The notes under the pieces are model-generated. The model saw only the letters and a list, made by a program, of their open reading frames with translations, did not search any database and was not told the DNA's origin. The translations under genes were made by a program, and so were the position numbers. 10,192 nucleotides of DNA from assembly GCA_947177515.1 (NCBI GenBank), contig CAMWUU010000101.1, positions 1 to 10,192 on the forward strand. The letters are read 5' to 3'. The stretch comes from an uncultured Lachnospiraceae bacterium (lineage in GTDB: Bacteria > Bacillota > Clostridia > Lachnospirales > Lachnospiraceae). Positions 1 through 5,291 of the stretch are shown here, in pieces (positions within the stretch are counted from its first letter, which is position 1; every line of letters begins with the position of its first letter).

Positions 1-105
1 GCGGAGGAGATTGTCAGGAAGTTGAAAGCCTGTGCGGATTCCATCGAAATATTGGACTACCAGATGCAGGGGGTACGCGATGAAATTGACCGGACGAAGG
101 AATAA
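1..105 (+). CDS. C-terminal end of an unrecognised protein (5' end outside window)
   Basis: Frame 1 is open from the first base to a TAA at 103-105, giving 34 residues that end in DEIDRTKE. The visible part is a charged, probably helical tail with spaced hydrophobic residues (for example EILDYQMQGV), compatible with a C-terminal coiled coil. Such tails occur in MerR-type regulators among many other proteins, but nothing visible identifies the family and I assign no function. The reading frame is supported by its end point: the final codons form the ascending arm of an intrinsic terminator and the stop codon lies in its loop. The gene is therefore probably the last of its transcription unit and separate from glmM. 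Confidence 0.6.
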   Translation, partial: AEEIVRKLKACADSIEILDYQMQGVRDEIDRTKE

Positions 106-126
106 TGCGTCCGGTCTTGCATTTTT
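88..126 (+). terminator. Intrinsic terminator overlapping the end of the upstream gene
   Basis: A perfect 9-bp inverted repeat, GACCGGACG (88-96) and CGTCCGGTC (108-116), has an 11-nt loop and is followed by TTGCATTTTT, with five T at 122-126. The TAA of the upstream frame (103-105) lies in the loop, so the ascending arm is coding sequence. The T tract also overlaps the -35 region of the following promoter. Confidence 0.85.
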
Positions 127-145
127 CTTAGATACATGTTACAAT
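117..145 (+). promoter_or_regulatory. Predicted housekeeping-sigma promoter of glmM
   Basis: TTGCAT (117-122) and TACAAT (140-145) are separated by 17 nt, and a TG one base before the -10 makes it an extended -10 element. Transcription would start near 152, leaving a leader of about 140 nt. The first transcribed bases can pair (157-164 with 173-180, including two G-U pairs), so the 5' end may be structured. The element is 23 of 29 positions identical to the predicted tig promoter at 1651-1679. Confidence 0.7.
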
Positions 146-258
146 GTCCTGCGATATTGTGCCGGTTTATGTCGGTGCAAAGTTTGGTTTGATAGGAAAG
201 AACAAAAGGATTATGGGATAAGGATAGAAATGGGTGCCGGGAAGCGGCAGAATTTTGG

Positions 259-290
259 AAAGGAGCATGCCATATGGCATGGCAGGAGTG
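259..290 (+). promoter_or_regulatory. glmM ribosome binding region with a palindrome between SD and start
   Basis: AAAGGAG (259-265) is directly followed by a perfect 16-bp palindrome, CATGCCATATGGCATG (266-281), and then nine bases before ATG at 291. As RNA the palindrome can form a 6-bp stem with an AUAU loop. The linear gap between the Shine-Dalgarno sequence and the ATG is 25 nt, but folding would reduce it to about 9 nt. A second AGGAG (284-288) is only 2 nt from the ATG, which is too close to be typical. The in-frame ATG at 279 lies inside the palindrome, 13 nt after AAAGGAG, and is the main alternative start. Confidence 0.5.
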
Positions 291-1634
291 ATGGGCAAAT
301 ATTTTGGGACGGACGGCTTCCGCGGGGAAGCAAATGTGAATTTGAAAGTGGAGCATGCCTTTCAAGTAGGCAGGTTTTTGGGTTGGTATTACGGGAAAGA
401 GCATAAGGCCAAAGTGGTGATTGGCAAGGATACGCGCCGTTCAAGCTATATGTTTGAGGATGCGCTTTCGGCGGGGCTTACCGCAAGTGGGGCGGATGTG
501 TACCTGCTCCATGTAACACCAACGCCAAGTGTTTCCTTTGTGGTGCGCAGTGAAGATTTTGACTGCGGCATTATGATTTCGGCGAGCCATAATCCCTATT
601 ATGATAATGGGATTAAGGTGATTAACGGTAAGGGCTACAAGCTTGAGGCGGCGATTGAAGAAAAGATTGAAGCATATCTGGATGGGGATATGGGGGAATT
701 GCCGTATGCGACAAGGGAGAAGGTTGGGCGCACGGTGGATTATTCCATTGGAAGACACCGCTATATTGGCTATCTGATTTCCCTGGCTACGCGCTCATTC
801 GGTGATATGAGGATTGGGCTTGATTTGGCAAATGGGTCGGCAACCACCGTGGCAAAAGGTGTTTTTGATACTTTGGGCGCAAAGACTTTTGTGATGAGTA
901 ACGAGCCGGACGGGACGAATATTAATACGGAGTGCGGATCAACCCATATTGAAAAATTGCAGAAATTTGTGGTGGAAAATGGTCTGGATGCCGGGTTTGC
1001 CTACGATGGGGATGCCGACCGGTGCATGTGTGTGGACGAAACGGGCAAGGTGCTTTCCGGCGATGCGATTCTGTATCTGTGCGGCTGTTATATGCACGAG
1101 CGCGGCGAGCTGCACAATGATACGGTTGTAACGACGGTGATGTCAAATTTCGGGCTGTACAAGGCACTTGATGCAAAAAATATCAAATATGAGAAGACGG
1201 CGGTCGGGGATAAATATGTATCGGAGAATATGGTGCAGAATGGGCATTGTCTTGGAGGGGAGGATTCCGGGCATATTATTTTTAGCAAGCATGCGGTGAC
1301 GGGGGACGGGATTCTGACTTCGCTTAAGGTTATGGAGGTTATGCTGGAGAAAAAGCAGAAACTTTCGGAACTGGTAAAGGAGTTGATTATATACCCGCAG
1401 CTTCTGGTCAATGTCCGCGTAAAGGATAAGGAAGCAGCGATGGAGGATGAGCGGGTGCTTACCGAGGTAGGGCGTGTTAGGGAGGAACTTGGGGAAAATG
1501 GCAGGATTCTGGTGCGCGGCAGCGGAACGGAGCCGGTGGTGCGTGTTATGGTGGAAGCGCCGACGGATGAGGTTTGTCAAAAGAAGGTTGCACAGGTGGT
1601 CAAAGTGCTTGAGGAACTGGAATCTGCCCTTTAA
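291..1634 (+). CDS. glmM: Phosphoglucosamine mutase GlmM
   Basis: This enzyme interconverts glucosamine-6-phosphate and glucosamine-1-phosphate in the cytoplasm, on the route to UDP-GlcNAc and so to peptidoglycan. From the ATG at 291 the protein has 447 residues, the normal family length, and begins with the expected MGKYFGTDGFRGEAN. The phosphoserine loop ISASHNP has its catalytic serine at about residue 99. The metal-binding DGDADR is at 239-244, the sugar-binding loop GGEDSGH at 322-328, and the phosphate-binding RGSGTEP at 409-415. The YPQLLVNVRV segment and C-terminal MVEAPT point to GlmM rather than to a phosphomannomutase. The frame is open back to a GTG at 234, but conserved sequence begins at 291. 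Oddities are Asp in the sugar loop where GlmM usually has Gln, and Gly in the phosphate loop where Pro or Val is usual. No strong terminator follows, so read-through into tig is possible. Confidence 0.95.
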   Translation: MGKYFGTDGFRGEANVNLKVEHAFQVGRFLGWYYGKEHKAKVVIGKDTRRSSYMFEDALSAGLTASGADVYLLHVTPTPSVSFVVRSEDFDCGIMISASHNPYYDNGIKVINGKGYKLEAAIEEKIEAYLDGDMGELPYATREKVGRTVDYSIGRHRYIGYLISLATRSFGDMRIGLDLANGSATTVAKGVFDTLGAKTFVMSNEPDGTNINTECGSTHIEKLQKFVVENGLDAGFAYDGDADRCMCVDETGKVLSGDAILYLCGCYMHERGELHNDTVVTTVMSNFGLYKALDAKNIKYEKTAVGDKYVSENMVQNGHCLGGEDSGHIIFSKHAVTGDGILTSLKVMEVMLEKKQKLSELVKELIIYPQLLVNVRVKDKEAAMEDERVLTEVGRVREELGENGRILVRGSGTEPVVRVMVEAPTDEVCQKKVAQVVKVLEELESAL

Positions 1635-1650
1635 TTTTTGAAAAAAATAG

Positions 1651-1679
1651 TAGCATTTTTAAAAGAAACATGTTATAAT
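1651..1679 (+). promoter_or_regulatory. Predicted promoter of tig
   Basis: A perfect TATAAT (1674-1679) with an extended -10 TG (1671-1672) lies 17 nt after TAGCAT (1651-1656), a weak -35. The start would be near 1686, at the 10-bp palindrome ATGATATCAT (1686-1695). The leader of about 104 nt contains a GC-rich potential hairpin (CCGCCC at 1721-1726 with GGGTGG at 1737-1742). It ends with a very strong AAAGGAGG (1773-1780), 9 nt before the tig ATG. Confidence 0.75.
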
Positions 1680-1789
1680 CGGAAAATGATATCATATGTC
1701 TGTGCGCCGTCAGAGAAAAACCGCCCGGAAAATACGGGGTGGGGGACTTACGGCAGATAGCTGGGACATAATAAAGGAGGAAGATACGG

Positions 1790-3076
1790 ATGAGTTTTCA
1801 GGTGGAAGATTTGGGCAAGAATATGGTGAAGCTTACGATAGAAGCAGCCGCAGAGGAGTTTGAGAAGGCGATTGAGAAGGTTTATCACAAAAATAAGAAC
1901 AGGATCAATGTGCAGGGCTTCCGCAAGGGTAAAGCGCCTCGCCAGGTGATTGAGAAGATGTACGGGGCGGGCATTTTCTATGAGGATGCAGCAAATGAGG
2001 TTATCCCGGAGGCATATGAGGCAGCAGCGAAGGAGAGTGGGCTTGATATTGTATCCAGGCCTTCCATTGAAGTGGTCCAGGTGGAGAAGGGGAAGCCTTT
2101 TATCTTTACGGCGGAGGTTGCGGTAAAGCCGGCAGTGACGCTTGGACAGTACAAAGGCATTGAGGTGGAAAAGAAGGAAATCACTGTGACGGATGAGGAG
2201 ATTGGCGCTGAGCTTGACAAGGCAAGGGAGCAGAATTCCAGAACTGTCACCGTTGAGGATCGCGCGGTTGCCATGGGGGATATCGCGACGATTGATTATG
2301 AGGGTTTTGTGGACGGGGTTGCGTTTGATGGCGGAAAAGGTACGGACCATGAGCTTGAGATCGGTTCCCATTCGTTTATCGATACATTTGAAGACCAGCT
2401 TGTCGGCAAAAATATTGGCGAAGAGTGCGAGGTTCATGTTACTTTCCCGGTTGAGTACCATGCACCGGATCTTGCGGGCAAGGCGGCTACATTTAAGGTT
2501 TGTGTGAAGGGGATCAAAGTGAAGGAGCTTCCGGAGCTTGATGATGATTTTGCACAGGATGTATCCGAGTACGATACGCTTGAGGCTTACAAGGATGGTA
2601 TCCGCAAGGAGATCAGTGAGAAGAAGGCAGCGGAAGCGAAGGCGGCGAAGGAAGATGCCGTGCTTGAGAAGGTGGTTGGAAACGCACAGATGGATATCCC
2701 GCAGCCGATGGTGGATACGCAGAAGCGCCAGATGGCGGATGAGTTTGCCCAGAGGCTTAAGATGCAGGGACTCGGGTTAGATCAGTACCTGCAGTTTACC
2801 AGTATGACCCCTGAGAAGTTTTTGGAAACGCTTGAGCCGCAGGCATTAAGGCGGATCCAAAGCAGGCTTGTACTTGAAGAGATTGTAAAGGCAGAGAATA
2901 TCGACCTTTCGGATGAAGAACTGGAAAAAGAGATGGAGCGCATGGCAAAGACCTACAATATGGAGCTTGACCGTGTGAAGGAGATGCTTGGCGAGGAGGA
3001 TAGGAAGCTTTTGTCTATGGATTTAAAAGTGCAGAAGGCGATTGACTTTGTGGCTGGGCAGGCTGTGGAAGTCTAG
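1790..3076 (+). CDS. tig: Trigger factor, ribosome-associated chaperone and prolyl isomerase
   Basis: Trigger factor binds near the ribosome exit tunnel and shields nascent chains, with peptidyl-prolyl isomerase activity. The 428 residues match the family's usual length. The N-terminal ribosome-binding domain carries the signature GFRKGKAP at 43-50. An FKBP-type domain follows at roughly 160-245 (GDIATIDYEGFVDGVAFDGG-like segment, then the FPVEYHAPDLAGK region). The rest, to 428, is the helical, charged SurA-like chaperone region. The start is set by AAAGGAGG 9 nt upstream. The gene has its own predicted promoter and terminator, so it can be expressed separately from clpP downstream. This location next to clpP-clpX-lon is conserved across many bacteria. 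Confidence 0.97.
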   Translation: MSFQVEDLGKNMVKLTIEAAAEEFEKAIEKVYHKNKNRINVQGFRKGKAPRQVIEKMYGAGIFYEDAANEVIPEAYEAAAKESGLDIVSRPSIEVVQVEKGKPFIFTAEVAVKPAVTLGQYKGIEVEKKEITVTDEEIGAELDKAREQNSRTVTVEDRAVAMGDIATIDYEGFVDGVAFDGGKGTDHELEIGSHSFIDTFEDQLVGKNIGEECEVHVTFPVEYHAPDLAGKAATFKVCVKGIKVKELPELDDDFAQDVSEYDTLEAYKDGIRKEISEKKAAEAKAAKEDAVLEKVVGNAQMDIPQPMVDTQKRQMADEFAQRLKMQGLGLDQYLQFTSMTPEKFLETLEPQALRRIQSRLVLEEIVKAENIDLSDEELEKEMERMAKTYNMELDRVKEMLGEEDRKLLSMDLKVQKAIDFVAGQAVEV

Positions 3077-3091
3077 TTGAAACACATCAAG

Positions 3092-3131
3092 ATGCGGGAG
3101 AGATTTTTCCTGAAATCATTCCCGCATTTTT
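3092..3131 (+). terminator. Intrinsic terminator after tig
   Basis: ATGCGGGA (3092-3099) pairs perfectly with TCCCGCAT (3120-3127), and the loop can extend the helix with GATTT/AAATC beyond a 2x2 internal loop. A run of T follows (3127-3131). It separates tig from clpP, although partial read-through cannot be excluded because no convincing clpP promoter was found between them. Confidence 0.8.
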
Positions 3132-3211
3132 AGCCATACTAAAGAAATTAGATATTTTTAATTATACACGAATGTTAATACAGGAAGGATATAAGGCTGG
3201 TGGAGGGTTTT

Positions 3212-3322
3212 ATGGCTGTCCCGCGTGGTTTTTTATCAGAACAAAATTCCCTTGGTTTGTATGCAATATATGCGGGTGAAGGGAAAATATCAATAGGAAA
3301 ATGGAGGAAGAAGGGAAGATGA
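3212..3322 (+). CDS. Possible 36-residue leader ORF overlapping the clpP start
   Basis: An ATG at 3212 is preceded by GGTGGAGGG (3199-3207 region, core GGAGGG at 3202-3207), 4 nt away, a better-placed ribosome binding site than that of clpP itself. The frame encodes 36 residues beginning MAVPRGFL and ending in a basic WRKKGR tail. It stops at TGA 3320-3322, overlapping the clpP ATG (3319-3321) in an ATGA junction typical of translational coupling. I recognise no family. A run of 36 open codons is not improbable by chance, so support rests on the ribosome binding site and the overlap. It may be a regulatory upstream ORF rather than a gene for a stable protein. Confidence 0.4.
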   Translation: MAVPRGFLSEQNSLGLYAIYAGEGKISIGKWRKKGR

Positions 3323-3900
3323 GTTTAATACCTTATGTAATTGAACAGACAAGCAGGGGCGAACGCTCCTATGATATCTATTCCAGGCTGTTAAAGGACC
3401 GTATTATTTTTCTTGGGGAGGAAGTGACGGATTCTAGCGCGAGTGTTGTTATGGCGCAGTTACTTTTTCTTGAGGCGGAGGATCCGGGCAAGGATATTAA
3501 TCTTTATATCAACAGCCCGGGCGGATCGGTGACGGCAGGTATGGCCATCTACGATACCATGAAGTTTATCAAATGCGATGTGTCAACGATCTGTATTGGT
3601 ATGGCAGCCAGCATGGGGGCGTTCCTGCTTGCGGGCGGCACCAAGGGCAAGCGTATGGCATTGCCGAACGCTGAGATTATGATTCATCAGCCTTCGGGTG
3701 GTGCAAGGGGGCAGGCAACTGAGATCAAGATTGTGGCAGAAAATATTTTAAAGACAAAGAAAAAATTGAACCAGATGCTTGCCGAGAATACCGGGAAGCC
3801 TTATGAGGTGATTGAGGCGGATACGGAACGCGACTATTATATGACAGCGCAGGAAGCGCTCGATTATGGTATTATTGATACGATTGTAACGAAACGATAG
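3319..3900 (+). CDS. clpP: ATP-dependent Clp protease proteolytic subunit ClpP
   Basis: This is the serine peptidase that assembles into a double heptameric barrel and degrades substrates unfolded by ClpX or another Clp ATPase. From the ATG at 3319 it has 193 residues, the usual mature length, beginning MSLIPYVIEQTSRGERSYDI. The catalytic triad is visible: Ser98 in GMAASMG, His123 in MIHQPSGG and Asp172 in TERDYY. The INSPGGSV segment of the substrate channel is intact. An in-frame ATG at 3301 would add six residues, but GGAGG (3303-3307) lies 11 nt before 3319 and AAGGG is closer, which favours the later start. The region upstream (3132-3211) shows no clear promoter, and no CIRCE or CtsR-type operator was seen. 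The possible small ORF at 3212-3322 may couple to its translation. Confidence 0.96.
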   Translation: MSLIPYVIEQTSRGERSYDIYSRLLKDRIIFLGEEVTDSSASVVMAQLLFLEAEDPGKDINLYINSPGGSVTAGMAIYDTMKFIKCDVSTICIGMAASMGAFLLAGGTKGKRMALPNAEIMIHQPSGGARGQATEIKIVAENILKTKKKLNQMLAENTGKPYEVIEADTERDYYMTAQEALDYGIIDTIVTKR

Positions 3901-3907
3901 GCCGAAA

Positions 3908-3930
3908 CGGGCAGCCTTTATGGCTGTCCG
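3908..3930 (+). other. Stable hairpin between clpP and clpX
   Basis: CGGGCAGCC (3908-3916) and GGCTGTCCG (3922-3930) form a 9-bp stem with one G-U pair and the loop TTTAT. No T run follows, so it is not a standard terminator. It could act in mRNA processing, 3' end protection of clpP message or partial attenuation before clpX. Its loop and descending arm share TTTATGGCTGTCC with a segment just upstream of clpP (3209-3221). Confidence 0.6.
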
Positions 3931-3968
3931 GTAAATTATTGATGGGGTAAAAAAGATGGAGGCTGAAA

Positions 3969-5273
3969 ATGGCGACAAAAAATGAAGGGAATCCGATGCT
4001 GTACTGTTCGTTCTGCGGAAAGAGCCAGGAACAGGTAAAGCGCCTGATTATCGGGCCGAAGGATATCCATATTTGTGATGAGTGCATCGGTGTCTGCTCC
4101 GAGATTATTGAGGAGGAGAACGAGGGTCTTGCGATGGATTACGAGGACGGCATGATCAATCTCTTAAAGCCGAGGGAGATCAAGGAGTACCTCGACCAGT
4201 ATGTGATTGGGCAGGACGAGGCGAAGCGGGCGCTTGCCGTGTCGGTTTACAACCATTATAAGAGGATTCTGTCGGAGCGCGATCTGGATGTTGAATTGCA
4301 AAAGAGCAATATCCTGTTGATTGGGCCGACAGGTTCGGGCAAGACTTATTTAGCCCAGACCCTTGCAAAGATTTTAAATGTTCCGTTTGCGATTGCTGAT
4401 GCAACCGCGCTGACGGAGGCCGGATATGTTGGGGAGGATGTGGAAAATATCCTGCTTAAGATTATCCAGGCAGCAGATTATGAGATAGAGCGCGCGCAGT
4501 ATGGTATTGTATATATTGATGAGATTGATAAGATTACAAGGAAATCGGAAAATACTTCCATCACGCGCGATGTGTCGGGTGAGGGTGTACAGCAGGCGCT
4601 GTTAAAAATACTGGAAGGAACGGTTGCGTCGGTTCCGCCGCAGGGTGGAAGGAAACACCCGCACCAGGAATTCTTGCAGATTGATACCACCAATATTCTT
4701 TTTATCTGTGGTGGTGCATTTGATGGGTTAGAAAAGATTATTGAGTCGAGGGTTGGGCAGAAGACCATTGGCTTTAACGGGGATGTTACGGTAGGACAGA
4801 AAAAGGATATCGGGGTGCTGCTGCGCCAGGTGCTGCCTCAGGATCTGATTAAATTTGGTATGATTCCTGAATTTGTCGGGCGCGTGCCGGTGGTGACCGC
4901 GATGGATCTGCTCGATGAGCAATCCCTGGTGCGTATATTGTCAGAGCCTCGGAATGCGCTGGCAAGGCAGTATAAAAAACTTTTTGAGCTGGACGGCGTG
5001 GAACTTGAGTTTACCCCGGAGGCACTTACGGCGATTGCAAAACGTTCGTTTGAGCGCAAGACCGGGGCGAGGGGGCTGCGCGCCATTGTTGAATCGGTTA
5101 TGATGGAATCAATGTTTACTGTACCGACCGATCCGGATGTGATTAAATGCATTGTCACAAAGGAGGCGGCAGAGGGAACGGAGCCGCCAAAGCTTGTCCG
5201 CGTGGAGGGAGGCCAGTCGAAAAAGCAGATGCGCAAGCACTCCGCAAAACACAGCACGGGGGAAATTGCGTAG
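3969..5273 (+). CDS. clpX: ClpX, AAA+ unfoldase of the ClpXP protease
   Basis: ClpX is the hexameric ATPase that recognises tagged substrates, unfolds them and feeds them into ClpP. The 434 residues begin with the treble-clef zinc domain (Cys13, Cys16, Cys36, Cys39). Walker A GPTGSGKT is at 119-126, the pore loop GYVG at 152-155 and Walker B IDEID at 183-187. The RKH pore motif is at 228-230, the ClpP-docking IGF loop at 267-269, and a sensor-2 GARGLR motif lies near the C-terminus. All parts needed for work with ClpP are present. The start is supported by GGAGG (3958-3962), 6 nt upstream. It lies 68 nt after clpP, with a hairpin between them. The C-terminal tail after the sensor-2 region is short and basic. 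Confidence 0.97.
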   Translation: MATKNEGNPMLYCSFCGKSQEQVKRLIIGPKDIHICDECIGVCSEIIEEENEGLAMDYEDGMINLLKPREIKEYLDQYVIGQDEAKRALAVSVYNHYKRILSERDLDVELQKSNILLIGPTGSGKTYLAQTLAKILNVPFAIADATALTEAGYVGEDVENILLKIIQAADYEIERAQYGIVYIDEIDKITRKSENTSITRDVSGEGVQQALLKILEGTVASVPPQGGRKHPHQEFLQIDTTNILFICGGAFDGLEKIIESRVGQKTIGFNGDVTVGQKKDIGVLLRQVLPQDLIKFGMIPEFVGRVPVVTAMDLLDEQSLVRILSEPRNALARQYKKLFELDGVELEFTPEALTAIAKRSFERKTGARGLRAIVESVMMESMFTVPTDPDVIKCIVTKEAAEGTEPPKLVRVEGGQSKKQMRKHSAKHSTGEIA

Positions 5274-5291
5274 TGGGAAAGGTATGCGGTT

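Noticed and set aside
234..290. N-terminal extension of GlmM from GTG at 234
   Set aside because: The added residues match nothing in the family and the conserved start MGKYFGTDGF begins at 291.
32..406. Plus-strand open frame running through the glmM promoter and start
   Set aside because: It crosses a terminator and a promoter and overlaps the glmM N-terminus in another frame; the composition is not protein-like.
1635..1665. Terminator after glmM formed by TTTTTGAAAAAAA
   Set aside because: The potential stem is only A-T pairs and would be too weak; no GC-rich arm is present.
1748..2461. 237-codon minus-strand open frame opposite tig
   Set aside because: It mirrors the tig coding frame, is rich in Leu, Arg and His as antisense frames often are, and shows no family motif.
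3132..3318. CIRCE or CtsR heat-shock operator upstream of clpP
   Set aside because: Neither the TTAGCACTC-N9-GAGTGCTAA repeat nor a GGTCAAA direct repeat is visible; -10-like words there lack a matching -35.
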